Assembly (NCBI RefSeq): GCF_019923725.1
Contig: NZ_JAHXRI010000004.1
Location: 62,001-126,000 of the forward strand
Reading direction: 5' to 3'
Origin: Zwartia hollandica
GTDB taxonomy: Bacteria > Pseudomonadota > Gammaproteobacteria > Burkholderiales > Burkholderiaceae_B
Length of the DNA stretch: 64,000 bases
A program made the translations under genes and the position numbers. The notes under the pieces are model-generated. The model was not told the origin of the DNA. It made no database searches and saw only the letters and a program-made list of their open reading frames with translations. Below, in pieces: positions 46,232 to 59,488 of the stretch; position 1 is the first letter of the stretch, and each line of letters begins with the position of its first letter.

Positions 46232-46267
46232 TTGACTACTGCCAGAAGCGGGCCGTACCCGTATAAT
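46232..46267 (+). promoter_or_regulatory. Promoter region of alaS
   Basis: A perfect -10 TATAAT lies at 46262-46267, about 92 bp before the alaS ATG. TTGACT at 46232-46237 is a good -35 hexamer but is 24 bp away. With 17-18 bp spacing the -35 would be the weak TGCCAG region, so the exact -35 is uncertain. It also marks the end of the pilus cluster. Confidence 0.5.
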
Positions 46268-46359
46268 CGCCTCTCCACTCGCTTGCCCGTTTGAGCGGTG
46301 TTCGGTGGCCCGTTCGTTCGGTCCTTACAATTTTGAAGCCGCTTGCTGAAAATCGCACG

Positions 46360-48996
46360 ATGAAAACGTCTGAAATCCGTCAAAAATTTCTACAATTTTT
46401 CCAATCCAAAGGGCATACGATTGTCCCCTCGTCGTCGCTCGTTCCGGGAAATGACCCCACCTTGCTGTTTACCAACTCTGGAATGGTGCAGTTCAAGGAT
46501 GTATTCACAGGTAAAGACACCCGTAATTACACGCGAGCCACTTCTTCGCAGCGTAGTGTGCGTGCCGGCGGCAAGCACAACGACCTTGAAAACGTGGGTT
46601 ATACCGCCCGTCATCACACGTTTTTTGAGATGCTGGGCAATTTCAGTTTTGGCGATTACTTCAAACGTGACGCCATTGCGTTCGCTTGGGAAATGCTGAC
46701 AAAAGTATATGGTCTACCAGCAGAGAAGCTCTGGGTCACTGTTTATCAAGAGGATGATGAGGCCTACGGCATTTGGGAAAAAGAAATTGGTGTGCCCCGC
46801 GAGCGCATCGTGCGTATTGGCGATAACAAAGGTGCCCGCTATGCGTCGGATAACTTTTGGCAAATGGCTGACACGGGGCCATGCGGCCCTTGCACTGAAA
46901 TATTCTTTGACCACGGTCCAGAAATTTGGGGTGGCCCACCCGGATCTCCAGAGGAAGATGGTGATCGCTACATTGAGATCTGGAATTTGGTGTTCATGCA
47001 GTTTGAGCGTGATGCGTCCGGCACGCTAACTCCATTGCCAAAGCCCTGTGTGGATACTGGGATGGGGCTTGAGCGTATTGCAGCGGTGCTGCAGCACGTG
47101 CACTCGAACTATGAGATTGATTTATTTGCGGCCTTAATTGCGGGCGCTGCTCGAGAGACCGGATGCAAAGACCTCACGGAAAACTCACTTAAAGTGATTG
47201 CCGATCATATTCGCGCTTGTAGTTTTCTCATTGTTGACGGGGTAATCCCGAGCAATGAAGGCCGTGGTTATGTCCTGCGTCGTATCGTACGCCGAGCGTT
47301 GCGCCATGGCTATAAGCTTGGTCAAACCAAGCCGTTTTTCCATCGGTTGGTGCCTGATCTTGTCATGCAAATGGGTGATGCTTATCCCGAGCTTGCAAAG
47401 AATGCTGCGCGTGTCGAGCAGGTTTTGCGCCAAGAAGAGGAACGTTTTGGCGAGACTCTTGAGCACGGCATGAAGATTCTGGACTCTGCGCTTGCAGCTT
47501 TGCCTGCTGCGGTTAAAGGCCAGGCTGCAACGCTTGATGGAAATACGCTCTTCACGCTCTACGATACCTACGGTTTTCCAGTCGATTTGACTGCGGACAT
47601 TTGTCGCGAGCGAGGTGTTGAGATCGACCAAGCTGGGTTTGATGTCGCGATGGATCGTCAGCGTGATCAGGCTCGCGCAGCCGGTAAGTTCAAAATGGCC
47701 GAAGGTCTCGTGTACTCGGGTGCACAAACGGTGTTCGAGGGCTATGAGCATCTCGAACGTAAAGCAAAAGTGCTTGCACTTTATGTGGAAGGGACGCAGG
47801 TTCAGCGTGTCGCGGTAGGCCAAGATGCCATTGTTGTATTGGACTCCACACCGTTTTACGCCGAGTCGGGAGGGCAGGTTGGCGACGTGGGCGTCTTAAC
47901 CTCTGGGACGACAACCTTCAAGGTCCTTGATACGCAGAAAATTCAGCCTGGTGTATTTGGGCATCACGGTCGCGTGCAAACTGGCGAGCTGACGGTAGGA
48001 ATGCCTCTGCTGGCAACGGTTGATGCAGAGCAGCGTGCCCGAACGATTCGAAATCACTCTGCCACGCACTTGATGCATAAAGCGCTGCGCGAGGTGCTCG
48101 GTGGGCATGTGCAGCAGCGTGGTTCGCTCGTGGATGGGGATAAGACCCGTTTTGACTTCGCACATGACGCGCCAATGTCTGATGCAGATATTCAACGTGT
48201 TGAGCAAATTGTTAATGCTGAAATCCTGACAAACCAAGCCGCTAATGCTCAGGTCATGAGTTATGACGATGCGGTCAAGGGCGGCGCGATGGCCTTGTTT
48301 GGTGAAAAATACGGAGATACCGTTCGAGTCCTTGATATCGGGTTTTCACGCGAATTGTGCGGCGGTACACACGTCAGCCGTACGGGTGATATTGGTTTGT
48401 TCAAGGTGGTATCCGAAGGTGGGGTTGCTGCTGGCGTGCGTCGTGTTGAAGCCGTCACGGGTGCTAACGCATTGGCTTGGGTGCAAGCGTTAAATGCCAC
48501 AGTGCAAAGAGCTGCTTCCGCGCTCAAGACCCAGCCTGCTGATCTGCCCGAGCGGATCGCCTTGCTGCAAGACCAATTGAAGTCCGTTGAAAAAGAGCTG
48601 GAACAAGCGCGTGCGAAGCTAGCCTCGAGCGCTGGTAACGCGCTAAGCGACCAAGCTGTTGTGTTGTCAGCAGGTGTCAAGCTGTTGGTGACTTCGGTGC
48701 AAGGCGTCGATCCTAAGGATTTGCGCAGTATGGTGGATCAACTGAAAGACAAGTTGAAGTCAGCCGTGGTGCTTTTGGCTGCTACCTCCGCGGACGGCAA
48801 GATCAGTGTCGTCGCTGGCGTTACTGCAGACTGGTCGGGCAAGGTTAAGGCTGGTGATCTGGTTGGGTTTGTTGCTGGGCAGATTGGCGGTAAAGGTGGT
48901 GGTCGACCAGATATGGCAATGGGTGGTGGTACGGATGCGCAAGCGCTACCGGGTGCTCTGGCCGGCGTTAAAGCTTGGGTTGAAGCAAAGCTTTAA
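46360..48996 (+). CDS. alaS: Alanyl-tRNA synthetase
   Basis: An 878-residue class II synthetase charging tRNA-Ala. The start gives the family N-terminus [20 protein letters not shown]. The aminoacylation core includes [13 protein letters not shown] and [16 protein letters not shown]. The editing domain has the zinc ligands NHSATHLMH and [13 protein letters not shown], and the C-Ala region ends in [12 protein letters not shown]. Length and all domains are normal. In-frame codons upstream of 46360 lie close behind the promoter and are not needed. Confidence 0.97.
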   Translation: MKTSEIRQKFLQFFQSKGHTIVPSSSLVPGNDPTLLFTNSGMVQFKDVFTGKDTRNYTRATSSQRSVRAGGKHNDLENVGYTARHHTFFEMLGNFSFGDYFKRDAIAFAWEMLTKVYGLPAEKLWVTVYQEDDEAYGIWEKEIGVPRERIVRIGDNKGARYASDNFWQMADTGPCGPCTEIFFDHGPEIWGGPPGSPEEDGDRYIEIWNLVFMQFERDASGTLTPLPKPCVDTGMGLERIAAVLQHVHSNYEIDLFAALIAGAARETGCKDLTENSLKVIADHIRACSFLIVDGVIPSNEGRGYVLRRIVRRALRHGYKLGQTKPFFHRLVPDLVMQMGDAYPELAKNAARVEQVLRQEEERFGETLEHGMKILDSALAALPAAVKGQAATLDGNTLFTLYDTYGFPVDLTADICRERGVEIDQAGFDVAMDRQRDQARAAGKFKMAEGLVYSGAQTVFEGYEHLERKAKVLALYVEGTQVQRVAVGQDAIVVLDSTPFYAESGGQVGDVGVLTSGTTTFKVLDTQKIQPGVFGHHGRVQTGELTVGMPLLATVDAEQRARTIRNHSATHLMHKALREVLGGHVQQRGSLVDGDKTRFDFAHDAPMSDADIQRVEQIVNAEILTNQAANAQVMSYDDAVKGGAMALFGEKYGDTVRVLDIGFSRELCGGTHVSRTGDIGLFKVVSEGGVAAGVRRVEAVTGANALAWVQALNATVQRAASALKTQPADLPERIALLQDQLKSVEKELEQARAKLASSAGNALSDQAVVLSAGVKLLVTSVQGVDPKDLRSMVDQLKDKLKSAVVLLAATSADGKISVVAGVTADWSGKVKAGDLVGFVAGQIGGKGGGRPDMAMGGGTDAQALPGALAGVKAWVEAKL

Positions 48997-49014
48997 TACA
49001 GAGGTTTCGAATAT

Positions 49015-49278
49015 ATGACTGAGCCTGTCGTAGGTGTTGTGCCAAGCGAAGTGCATCAAACGGTTGATGCAACAGGGTTGGCTTGTCCGCTTCCCATTTT
49101 GAGAGCAAAAAAGGCGCTCGCGACACTCGCAAGCGGTGAGGTATTAAGGGTTATTACAACGGACCGGGGTGCCGTGCGGGACTTCCAGGCATTTTGTCGC
49201 CAAACTGGCAATGAATTGGTGGCGCAGCTCGACGAGAGCGAGAGTGTCACGCATTACTTGCGCCGCAGGCTCAAATAA
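49015..49278 (+). CDS. tusA: Sulfurtransferase TusA/SirA family
   Basis: An 87-residue TusA-fold protein with the sulfur-carrying cysteine in the conserved ATGLACPLPILRAKKAL segment (C24). It ends with the usual strand-helix pattern. TusA relays sulfur from the cysteine desulfurase to tRNA 2-thiouridine and other targets. It lies 18 bp after alaS with GAGG before the ATG, so it is probably co-transcribed with alaS. Confidence 0.9.
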   Translation: MTEPVVGVVPSEVHQTVDATGLACPLPILRAKKALATLASGEVLRVITTDRGAVRDFQAFCRQTGNELVAQLDESESVTHYLRRRLK

Positions 49279-49289
49279 ATATCCCACAT

Positions 49290-49318
49290 CGGACATTTTG
49301 CTTCTTTAGTGCTATACT
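49290..49318 (+). promoter_or_regulatory. Promoter of the rpsP-rimM-trmD operon
   Basis: CGGACA at 49290-49295 and TATACT at 49313-49318 have 17-bp spacing. The inferred transcript starts near 49325, giving a 55-nt leader before rpsP. Four of six -35 bases and five of six -10 bases match consensus. Confidence 0.55.
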
Positions 49319-49329
49319 TGTGGGCTTAT

Positions 49330-49347
49330 CTCAGCAATCTAGCTGAG
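49330..49347 (+). other. Leader hairpin in the rpsP 5' untranslated region
   Basis: CTCAGC (49330-49335) pairs with GCTGAG (49342-49347) around a 6-nt loop AATCTA, followed by CATTTTTATT. It starts about five bases after the inferred transcription start. It could stabilise the mRNA end, act as a weak attenuator, or terminate read-through from tusA; the short stem argues for a weak effect. Confidence 0.45.
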
Positions 49348-49379
49348 CATTTTTATTGAACATTTTCAAGGGATTACGT

Positions 49380-49640
49380 ATGGTGGTGATTCGCCTAGCC
49401 CGTGGCGGCTCCAAGAAACGTCCTTTTTACAACCTCGTTGCGACCGATTCCCGTGATCGCCGCGATGGTCGTTTCATTGAGCGCGTTGGGTTTTACAACC
49501 CTGTTGCTAATGCAAACGAAGAGCGTCTGCGCATTGCGCTTGATCGCGTAAAACACTGGACTGGCGTTGGCGCACAACTGTCGCCTGCTGTTGCTCGTTT
49601 GGTTAAAGACTTTTCGGCCAAAGTCGCGACCGCGGCTTAA
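49380..49640 (+). CDS. rpsP: 30S ribosomal protein S16
   Basis: An 86-residue S16 protein with the standard start [20 protein letters not shown] and the [19 protein letters not shown] motif. It helps fold 16S rRNA in the small subunit. AAGGGAT precedes ATG 49380; the in-frame ATG at 49356 adds residues absent from the family. It leads the rpsP-rimM-trmD operon. Confidence 0.97.
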   Translation: MVVIRLARGGSKKRPFYNLVATDSRDRRDGRFIERVGFYNPVANANEERLRIALDRVKHWTGVGAQLSPAVARLVKDFSAKVATAA

Positions 49641-49659
49641 TTGAACCGGCCTGTTCGTC

Positions 49660-50316
49660 ATGGCTGATATTGGCGCAGCAAAAGCGCCAAATGACCTAGT
49701 TGAGCTAGGTCGTATCGTATCAGCCTACGGAGTGCGCGGTTGGGTTAAGGCTCAGCCGCACTCTTCGCAAAGCACGGTATTGCGCGCGGCACCGGTTTGG
49801 TGGCTTTGTCCACCTACGGGGCTGCTAAACGCGCCTCTCGACTCATCCCCAAGTACCAGTATCCCCTCGTCGCTTCTGGCTCGTTGCATCCCGCACGCTG
49901 TGAAACAGTGTCGCCCTCAAGGCTTGACTGTTGTTGCGGAGCTTGAAGGTGTGCCAGATCGCGATGCTGCGGAGTCGAAGCGGGGCTATACGATCTACGT
50001 ATCGCGCGAGTATTTCCCGCAAGCGAAATCTGATGAGTACTACTGGGTTGATCTGATGGGTTGTCAGGTGTTCAGCGAGGGCAAGTTGATGGGTCAGGTA
50101 CAAGAAGTGCTTGATAACGGTGCACATGCCATTTTGCGCGTTGAGCGCTTTGTCGATTCTGCTGGTTTGCAAGCGGACCCCAAGGAGACACCTTTACCGA
50201 TGCTTGATGCTAAAGGCCGTCCACAAGAAGTGCTGGTCCCCTTTGTTGCTGCGCACGTGCAACATGTAGACATCAAAAAACGCCGCATCGAAACTGATTG
50301 GCCATTTGATCTTTAA
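49660..50316 (+). CDS. rimM: 16S rRNA processing protein RimM
   Basis: A 218-residue 30S maturation factor. The N-terminal domain starts [23 protein letters not shown] and the PRC-barrel domain has [13 protein letters not shown] and ends [16 protein letters not shown]. It is longer than usual because of an extra loop near residues 50-85 ([20 protein letters not shown]) and another near 165-180. It follows rpsP by 19 bp and precedes trmD. Confidence 0.93.
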   Translation: MADIGAAKAPNDLVELGRIVSAYGVRGWVKAQPHSSQSTVLRAAPVWWLCPPTGLLNAPLDSSPSTSIPSSLLARCIPHAVKQCRPQGLTVVAELEGVPDRDAAESKRGYTIYVSREYFPQAKSDEYYWVDLMGCQVFSEGKLMGQVQEVLDNGAHAILRVERFVDSAGLQADPKETPLPMLDAKGRPQEVLVPFVAAHVQHVDIKKRRIETDWPFDL

Positions 50317-50332
50317 TTTCAAGGTGCTGCGT

Positions 50333-51097
50333 ATGCGAATCGACGCGATTACGTTGTTTCCGGAAATGTTTGGTGTGGTCAGAGACTCGGGGATTACCGG
50401 TCGTGCGCACAAGCAAGGGCTCTGGTCGCTGCGAACTTGGAATCCGCGTGATTCTGCGCAAGATGTTCATCGCACCGTGGATGATCGTCCTTATGGCGGC
50501 GGCCCTGGCATGGTCATGATGGTCGAGCCCCTACTCAAGAGCGTGCAAGCAGTCAGGCATGATCGCGCTAAGCAGGACGCCTTAGACGAAGACGCCCCGG
50601 TCATTTTGCTGTCACCTGCAGGCGAAAAATTTGGTCAGCAGCATGCTGCAACATTAGCCGCCTCAAAGGGAGCTATTTTTGTGTGTGGTCGGTATGAGGG
50701 TATTGACCAGCGTTTCATACACCGCACGGTTGACGCGCAATGGTCGCTCGGTGACTTCGTCTTGTCGGGCGGAGAAATTGCCGCTCTTGCAATGATCGAC
50801 GCAGCAGTGCGCTTGCTGCCAGGCGCGCTCAATCACGGTGACTCGTCGTTGCAGGATTCGTTTCAAGAGTCGCTGTCGGGTTTGCTCGATAGCCCGCACT
50901 ACACGCGACCAGATGTATTCGACGGTGAGCCCGTCCCTCCGGTGTTGATGTCGGGTAACCATGCACTCATTGCACGCTGGCGCCGCGAGCAGTCTCTAAT
51001 CCTGACACTTCAAAAGCGTCCTGACCTGATCGCTCAGGCGCGTGCGCGCGGTTTGCTCAGTGCGGCCGATGAAAAATTTCTGGCCGCACTGAGCTAA
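50333..51097 (+). CDS. trmD: tRNA (guanine-N1)-methyltransferase
   Basis: A 254-residue SPOUT methyltransferase making m1G37 in tRNA to hold the reading frame. Landmarks are [38 protein letters not shown], and [13 protein letters not shown], which forms the knotted AdoMet site. ATG 50333 gives the family start; the frame is open a few codons earlier. Unusually for this operon, rplS does not follow; valS lies convergent 25 bp away. Confidence 0.96.
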   Translation: MRIDAITLFPEMFGVVRDSGITGRAHKQGLWSLRTWNPRDSAQDVHRTVDDRPYGGGPGMVMMVEPLLKSVQAVRHDRAKQDALDEDAPVILLSPAGEKFGQQHAATLAASKGAIFVCGRYEGIDQRFIHRTVDAQWSLGDFVLSGGEIAALAMIDAAVRLLPGALNHGDSSLQDSFQESLSGLLDSPHYTRPDVFDGEPVPPVLMSGNHALIARWRREQSLILTLQKRPDLIAQARARGLLSAADEKFLAALS

Positions 51098-51122
51098 TCC
51101 TCACTTTGCGCAGTGCCTTGCG

Positions 51123-53993
<2,871 letters not shown>

Positions 53994-53997
53994 CAAG

Positions 53998-54006
53998 TTA
54001 TCCACA
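53998..54006 (+). promoter_or_regulatory. Single consensus DnaA box before valS
   Basis: TTATCCACA, the perfect 9-mer DnaA box, lies 5 bp upstream of the valS start codon. It stands alone, with no cluster of boxes or AT-rich unwinding region, so it is not an origin. It may be chance or a DnaA regulatory site. Confidence 0.3.
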
Positions 54007-54093
54007 AAAAATAGGGTGACGCAGGGGCGGCTCACTGAGAGAAGGTCTTAGGCCCCGGGCCAGAGTCTGGCAAAACCCCTCTATTTTAGGGCG

Positions 54094-54120
54094 TTGTGAG
54101 ACTTAGTGGCGTGCTAGAAT
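54094..54120 (+). promoter_or_regulatory. Candidate promoter of ndk
   Basis: TTGTGA at 54094-54099 and TAGAAT at 54115-54120 stand 15 bp apart, about 60 bp before ndk. The -10 is good and the spacing is short, so the -35 is tentative. Confidence 0.35.
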
Positions 54121-54181
54121 CGTGGGCTACGGTGGGCACAAGCAAAGTCCCTGTTTTTATTGAGAATTATTGGAGTTTTAC

Positions 54182-54607
54182 ATGTCTGTTGAACGTACCC
54201 TATCAATTATCAAGCCTGACGCAGTTGCAAAGAACGTCGTCGGTCAAATTGTTGCCCGTTTTGAGTCCGCTGGCCTAAAAGTGATCGCCGCTCGCATGCT
54301 GCAGTTGTCGCGTGCCGATGCTGAGCGTTTTTACGCTGTCCACAGCGCACGTCCATTCTTCAAAGACTTGGTCGACTTCATGATTTCCGGTCCGGTTTTC
54401 GTCCAGGCACTTGAGGGCGAGAACGCGATTCAAAAAAATCGTGATCTGATGGGTGCAACGGATCCTAAGAAGGCCGACAAAGGCACCATTCGCGCTGACT
54501 TTGCAGACAGCATCGATGCGAACGCCGTTCACGGTTCCGATGCGCCTGAAACCGCGCGCGTTGAAATCGCGTTCTTCTTCCCTGAAATCAATATCCACAG
54601 CCGTTAA
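54182..54607 (+). CDS. ndk: Nucleoside diphosphate kinase
   Basis: A 141-residue NDP kinase that balances nucleoside triphosphates. It starts [18 protein letters not shown] and has the [16 protein letters not shown] segment. [22 protein letters not shown] precedes the phosphohistidine motif [15 protein letters not shown] lies 5-10 bp before the ATG. Length and motifs are canonical. It leads a long plus-strand series running to hflX. Confidence 0.97.
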   Translation: MSVERTLSIIKPDAVAKNVVGQIVARFESAGLKVIAARMLQLSRADAERFYAVHSARPFFKDLVDFMISGPVFVQALEGENAIQKNRDLMGATDPKKADKGTIRADFADSIDANAVHGSDAPETARVEIAFFFPEINIHSR

Positions 54608-54637
54608 TCCGGCTGCTTGGCTCGTGGCTTACCCTGC

Positions 54638-55786
54638 ATGCACCCTGAACCGATCAATCTGCTTGGGCTCGACGCTTCGGCACTGACCCAGCTGGTCGGG
54701 CAGTGGGGGGGTAAGCCATTTCGCGCCCGCCAATTGCAAAAGTGGGTGCATCAGCGGGGCGCGAGTGATTTCGATCTGATGACCGACTTGGCACGTGACT
54801 TCCGTGCCCAGTTGTCTGAGTCTTGCATCGTCCAAGCACCTGGCGTGTTGACGCAGCACCGCTCAGCAGATGGCACCCGCAAATGGCTGTTCGATGTTGG
54901 CCAGGGCAATGCAATCGAATCTGTGTTTATTCCCGAAGATGACCGCGGCACACTGTGCATTTCGAGTCAGGCGGGGTGTAACGTTGCGTGTACGTTTTGC
55001 TCGACCGGTCACCAGGGCTTTAATCGTAACCTGACAGCCGCCGAGATCATCGGTCAGCTTTGGTGGGCCAGGCATGAGTTGATGCAAGACACGGCCTCTG
55101 CGCGTATTGGCACGCAAGAGGGCTCGGAAGACGCGCGCTTGATTAGCAACGTTGTGATGATGGGCATGGGCGAGCCTTTGCTTAATTACGAGCCGGTGCT
55201 GGCGGCGTTAAGGATGATGCTTGACGATAATGCCTATGGACTGTCGCGTCGGCGTGTGACTGTCTCTACATCGGGCGTGGTTCCGATGATGGATCGCTTG
55301 TCTCAGGACTGTCCGGTAGCGTTAGCGGTGTCCTTGCATGCGCCCAATGATGCGTTGCGTGACACGCTCGTGCCATTGAATAAAAAATATCCGCTCCAAG
55401 AGTTGCTCGCAGCCTGTGAGCGTTACCTAGAGTTTGCGCCGCGTGATTTCATCACCTTCGAGTACGTCATGTTGGATGGTGTGAATGACTTGGATCAGCA
55501 TGCGCGCGAACTGATACAGATTGCTCGGCGGATTCATTGCAAGTTTAATTTGATCCCCTTTAATCCCTTTCCTGGCTCCGGGCTTCAGCGCTCGTCCGCT
55601 TTGCGTATTCGTGAGTTCGCGCAACAATTGATGGATGCTGGGATCGTCACGACGGTGCGCAAGACGCGCGGTGATGACATTGACGCTGCCTGCGGACAAC
55701 TAGCGGGTGAAGTGAAAGATCGAACCAAACTAAGTGAAAGAATGGCGCATAAAAAAACAATTGCCATTAAGGAGAGCCGCGCATGA
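54638..55786 (+). CDS. rlmN: Dual-specificity RNA methyltransferase RlmN
   Basis: A 382-residue radical SAM enzyme that makes 2-methyladenosine at 23S rRNA A2503 and tRNA A37. The cluster site is [11 protein letters not shown] (C114, C118, C121), with [12 protein letters not shown] downstream and the resolving cysteine in [12 protein letters not shown] near the C-terminus. ATG 54638 is used; upstream codons are TTG-started and unsupported. It overlaps the next gene by four bases (ATGA). Confidence 0.96.
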   Translation: MHPEPINLLGLDASALTQLVGQWGGKPFRARQLQKWVHQRGASDFDLMTDLARDFRAQLSESCIVQAPGVLTQHRSADGTRKWLFDVGQGNAIESVFIPEDDRGTLCISSQAGCNVACTFCSTGHQGFNRNLTAAEIIGQLWWARHELMQDTASARIGTQEGSEDARLISNVVMMGMGEPLLNYEPVLAALRMMLDDNAYGLSRRRVTVSTSGVVPMMDRLSQDCPVALAVSLHAPNDALRDTLVPLNKKYPLQELLAACERYLEFAPRDFITFEYVMLDGVNDLDQHARELIQIARRIHCKFNLIPFNPFPGSGLQRSSALRIREFAQQLMDAGIVTTVRKTRGDDIDAACGQLAGEVKDRTKLSERMAHKKTIAIKESRA

Positions 55787-56274
55787 GTGCCGAGGATTTC
55801 GGAAGTCCGCTTCGTGTCGAGTCACCCTCTGTTCCGGCAGAGCGTGCAGCGACGACTGTGTCGTTGCGAGCAGTGCGTGTGTCCAAGGGACTATCCCTTG
55901 AGGACGTCGCTGCTAGATTGAAATTCCCAGCACGCTACATCGAGGCGCTTGAATCGGAGCGCTTTGCCGAACTCCCCAAAGGGTTGGGTCTAAAGAGCCT
56001 CATCAAAAATTACACAAAGTTGTTGGGTATTGACTCCAAACCACTTGAGGACACGTTGCGTGTTTACGTCGGAGAAGTTGAGGGCGGAATAGGTAACCAC
56101 AATTCCACACGGACCTTGGAGAGCCAAACGACCCCCACACTGCGACCCTCGGCTTCTTGGTTTTGGTGGGTCCTTATCGCAGCCGTTGTACTTGTTGCCG
56201 CTGTAGTCGCTTTGAGCCACGATGTTTTGCCTGCTTCTTGGATCCCCGTTTGGCTAGAAGGGTGGTTGAAATGA
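55783..56274 (+). CDS. Short RodZ-like helix-turn-helix membrane protein
   Basis: A 163-residue protein. Residues 27-85 form the RodZ cytoplasmic helix-turn-helix domain ([30 protein letters not shown], then [22 protein letters not shown]). One transmembrane helix (126-145) and only about 18 residues beyond it follow. Full RodZ continues into a periplasmic DUF4115 domain, which is missing. RodZ links MreB to the membrane. The position between rlmN and ispG is the usual one, although pilF, often found here, is absent. Its stop overlaps the ispG start (ATGA). Confidence 0.78.
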   Translation: MSAEDFGSPLRVESPSVPAERAATTVSLRAVRVSKGLSLEDVAARLKFPARYIEALESERFAELPKGLGLKSLIKNYTKLLGIDSKPLEDTLRVYVGEVEGGIGNHNSTRTLESQTTPTLRPSASWFWWVLIAAVVLVAAVVALSHDVLPASWIPVWLEGWLK

Positions 56275-57551
56275 GTACGTTTGACTTGGATTCTCAGCCA
56301 GGCGTTGTAAAGCGTCATCCCACCCGCACGGTAGCCGTGTCCTGGGGGGCGACTCGAACGCTAATCGGCGGGACGGCTCCTGTCTTGGTTCAGTCGATGA
56401 CCAATACAGATACTGCCGACGCGATTGCGACCGCTATTCAAGTCAAGGAACTGGCACTCGCTGGCTCAGAAATTGTCCGTATCACTGTTAACACGCCTGA
56501 GGCGGCTAAAGAAGTGCCGGCTATACGCGAGCAACTCGACCGCATGGGTATATCGGTCCCGTTATGCGGCGATTTTCACTATAACGGCCACAAGCTACTG
56601 ACACAGTTTCCAGAATGCGCGCAGGCTCTGTCGAAATACCGAATCAATCCCGGCAATATGGGGGGTGGTAAGCGCCGCGATGACAATTTTGCCCAGATGA
56701 TCGAGGTTGCATGCCGGCATCAAAAGCCTGTCCGCATCGGCGTAAACTGGGGCAGCCTCGATCACGAGTTGCTTGCGCGCATGATGGATGAAAACAGCAA
56801 GCTTGCCAAGCCCCGCGATGCACAAGCTGTGATGCGTGATGCCTTGGTTGTTTCTGCGATTAGTAACGCACAACGCGCTGAAGAACTTGGATTGCCTGGC
56901 GACGCCATCATCTTGTCTTGTAAGGTAAGCCATGTACAAGATCTGATCGCGGTCTACCGAGACCTCGCTTCGCGTTGCGATTATCCATTACATCTTGGCT
57001 TGACTGAAGCCGGAATGGGTAGCAAAGGAATTGTGGCCTCGACGGCCGCATTAAGCGTCCTGTTGCAAGAAGGGATTGGCGACACGATTCGTATTTCCCT
57101 GACTCCAGAACCCGGCGGGGATCGCACGCGCGAGGTTGTCGTCGGTCAGGAAATATTGCAGACGATGGGACTCAGGGCTTTTACCCCAATGGTGATTGCG
57201 TGCCCTGGCTGTGGCCGAACCAGCAGCACGGTGTTCCAGGAATTAGCTGATCGTATTCAAACGTACTTGCGCGACCAGATGCCAAGCTGGAGAAAGCAAT
57301 ATCCTGGCGTTGAGGCGATGAATGTCGCGGTCATGGGGTGTGTGGTGAACGGGCCCGGTGAGAGTCGTCATGCCGATATTGGTATCAGTTTGCCCGGAAC
57401 CGGCGAAGTACCTGCGGCGCCAGTCTTTGTTGATGGTGAGCGTACCGTGACCCTGAAGGGCGATCATATCGCCGAAGAATTCCAAGTGATTGTTCAAGAG
57501 TATGTCGCACGTCGTTACGGTTCAGCACGCGCGGCGACGAGTACTAACTGA
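56271..57551 (+). CDS. ispG: (E)-4-hydroxy-3-methylbut-2-enyl diphosphate synthase
   Basis: A 426-residue [4Fe-4S] enzyme of the non-mevalonate isoprenoid pathway. Motifs include [15 protein letters not shown], the [10 protein letters not shown] loop, and the cluster cysteines [10 protein letters not shown] and [11 protein letters not shown]. The longer, insert-containing proteobacterial form is seen. Start 56271 is in the rodZ-like stop; the frame runs further upstream only as an overlap with that gene. Confidence 0.96.
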   Translation: MSTFDLDSQPGVVKRHPTRTVAVSWGATRTLIGGTAPVLVQSMTNTDTADAIATAIQVKELALAGSEIVRITVNTPEAAKEVPAIREQLDRMGISVPLCGDFHYNGHKLLTQFPECAQALSKYRINPGNMGGGKRRDDNFAQMIEVACRHQKPVRIGVNWGSLDHELLARMMDENSKLAKPRDAQAVMRDALVVSAISNAQRAEELGLPGDAIILSCKVSHVQDLIAVYRDLASRCDYPLHLGLTEAGMGSKGIVASTAALSVLLQEGIGDTIRISLTPEPGGDRTREVVVGQEILQTMGLRAFTPMVIACPGCGRTSSTVFQELADRIQTYLRDQMPSWRKQYPGVEAMNVAVMGCVVNGPGESRHADIGISLPGTGEVPAAPVFVDGERTVTLKGDHIAEEFQVIVQEYVARRYGSARAATSTN

Positions 57552-57559
57552 ATTTATTT

Positions 57560-58852
57560 ATGACACAAGCGTTTACAAAAGTTACGGCCATTCGTGGCAT
57601 GAATGATGCACTGCCTGGGGTTGGTGCACGCTGGGAATCGCTCGAGGAGTATGTGCGCGCCTGGATGCGTGCCTATGGGTATCGCAACATGCGTACTCCT
57701 ATCCTTGAGCACACGCGGCTTTTCACGCGCGGCATAGGCGAAGTGACCGATATCGTCGAAAAAGAGATGTACAGCTTTACCGATGCGCTTAATGGCGAGT
57801 CGCTGACAATGCGCCCTGAATTCACCGCAGGCATGGTGCGCGCAACCATTGAACATAATCTCATCTATGACCGTCCCCAGCGTGTCTATGCGATGGGGCC
57901 TGTCTTTAGGCACGAGCGTCCTCAACGGGGGCGTTACCGTCAGTTTCATCAAATTGACGTTGAAGCGCTTGGTTTGGCTGGTCCCGATATCGACGCTGAG
58001 ATGATTGTTATGGTGGCACGCTTGTGGTCCTCGTTGGGAATACAGGATGTCAAGCTCGAACTGAACTCTTTGGGGCAAACTCAGGAACGTGCGGCCCACC
58101 GTGCAGCTTTGGTTCAGCACTTAGAGGCACACAAAGACGTACTAGACGAAGACGGCCTGCGTCGCATGTATACAAACCCTTTGCGTGTGTTGGATACAAA
58201 AAATCCTGCAATGCAGGCGATGGCAGATGCCGCGCCCAAGTTGTTTGATTTCCTTGGCGACGAGTCGCGTGCGCACTTCGAGGGCGTTTGTGCACGTTTG
58301 CAGGACGCAGGGATTGCTTACCGAATTAACCCACGCATGGTGCGAGGGTTGGATTATTACAACCTAACGGTCTTTGAGTGGGTGACAGATAAGCTGGGCG
58401 CGCAAGCTACCATATGTGGCGGTGGGCGTTACGACGGCTTGATTGAACTCGTCGGTGGTAAGCCCGCCCCAGCGGTAGGTTTTGCAATCGGCATGGAGCG
58501 TTTGTTGGACTTATGGGGGCAGTATCAACCTGAAACGTCGCAAAGTGAATGCGAGGTCTATTTTGTGCATCAAGGGGAGTCGGCACAGCGTCGCGCTGCC
58601 GTTCTGGCTGAAGCGCTGCGTGACGCTGGAATTTCAACGATCGTACACGCGGGTGCAGGGAGCTTTAAGGCGCAATTCAAGCGGGCTGATACAAGCGGTG
58701 CGGCGATTGCGGTTATTCTTGGGGATGACGAGTTGGCGGCAGGCGTGGCGTCAGTCAAGATGTTGCGCGCCCAGGGTACAAACGCACCGACAGAACAGCA
58801 ACAAGTGTCACTGGATAATTTAGTGGCTTTTTTGAAAGAGAAGGTTAAATAA
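57560..58852 (+). CDS. hisS: Histidyl-tRNA synthetase
   Basis: A 430-residue class II synthetase. It has [11 protein letters not shown], motif 2 ([26 protein letters not shown]), the histidine loops LVRGLDYYN-type ([16 protein letters not shown]) and [15 protein letters not shown], and a C-terminal anticodon-binding domain. It lies 8 bp after ispG and 2 bp before the yfgM-like gene. Confidence 0.97.
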   Translation: MTQAFTKVTAIRGMNDALPGVGARWESLEEYVRAWMRAYGYRNMRTPILEHTRLFTRGIGEVTDIVEKEMYSFTDALNGESLTMRPEFTAGMVRATIEHNLIYDRPQRVYAMGPVFRHERPQRGRYRQFHQIDVEALGLAGPDIDAEMIVMVARLWSSLGIQDVKLELNSLGQTQERAAHRAALVQHLEAHKDVLDEDGLRRMYTNPLRVLDTKNPAMQAMADAAPKLFDFLGDESRAHFEGVCARLQDAGIAYRINPRMVRGLDYYNLTVFEWVTDKLGAQATICGGGRYDGLIELVGGKPAPAVGFAIGMERLLDLWGQYQPETSQSECEVYFVHQGESAQRRAAVLAEALRDAGISTIVHAGAGSFKAQFKRADTSGAAIAVILGDDELAAGVASVKMLRAQGTNAPTEQQQVSLDNLVAFLKEKVK

Positions 58853-58854
58853 GT

Positions 58855-59487
58855 ATGGCTTACGATCTTGACGAACAAGAACAACTAGACCAGCTCAAGG
58901 CTTGGTGGAACAAATATGGCACGTTGGTCGTGACCTTGCTGGTTATCGCGACTGCCGTTGCCGGAAGCTGGCGCGGATGGCAGTGGTACGAGGGCAATCA
59001 AGCCGTGCAGGCCCGAGGCTATTTCGAGGCGCTTGAAGAGGCTGGCCGCCAAAAAGGGGATGAGTCGGTTGCGCGTATCAATGCAGCGATGCAAACTTTA
59101 CGTGCGGATTATGCTGGCACTGATTATGCTGCGCGCGGCGCACTCGTTGCTGCTTCGTCACTGGCCGAGCGTAATGACTTGGTCGCGGCACGCTCACAGC
59201 TTGAATGGTTGGTGAAGTCCAAACATGCAGCGCTGGTGCCCGTGGCTAAACTACGATTGGCCGGTTTGCTGTTTGAACAAAAAGAGTTCGATGCGGCCAT
59301 GGCGCAGTTGACAGACCCCGCTGCCTCTTTTGCAGGACTTTACGCCGATAGACGTGGTGACATCCTGGCCGCACAAGGGAAAAGCGCTGAGGCGCGTAGC
59401 GCCTGGAATCAGGCGATTGAGTTGCTAGGAGCGATCAATCCTTTGACCCCGATTGTCAAGCTCAAGTTAGATGCGCTAGGAGCCTAA
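58855..59487 (+). CDS. YfgM-family tetratricopeptide membrane protein
   Basis: A 210-residue UPF0070/YfgM protein with the conserved start YDLDEQEQLDQLKAWWNKYG. One transmembrane helix (about 24-44) and a periplasmic TPR-like helical domain follow. In E. coli YfgM works with PpiD near SecYEG as a periplasmic chaperone partner. It sits between hisS and bamB, as in most proteobacteria, with 2-bp and 1-bp gaps. Confidence 0.88.
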   Translation: MAYDLDEQEQLDQLKAWWNKYGTLVVTLLVIATAVAGSWRGWQWYEGNQAVQARGYFEALEEAGRQKGDESVARINAAMQTLRADYAGTDYAARGALVAASSLAERNDLVAARSQLEWLVKSKHAALVPVAKLRLAGLLFEQKEFDAAMAQLTDPAASFAGLYADRRGDILAAQGKSAEARSAWNQAIELLGAINPLTPIVKLKLDALGA

Positions 59488-59488
59488 G

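Noticed and set aside
45800-46360. A shufflon after pilV
   Set aside because: I looked for inverted repeats and alternative C-terminal reading frames between pilV and alaS. None is visible and there is no space for them.
47185-47823. 212-codon open frame antisense to alaS
   Set aside because: It lacks a ribosome site and a recognisable domain, and fully overlaps conserved AlaS sequence.
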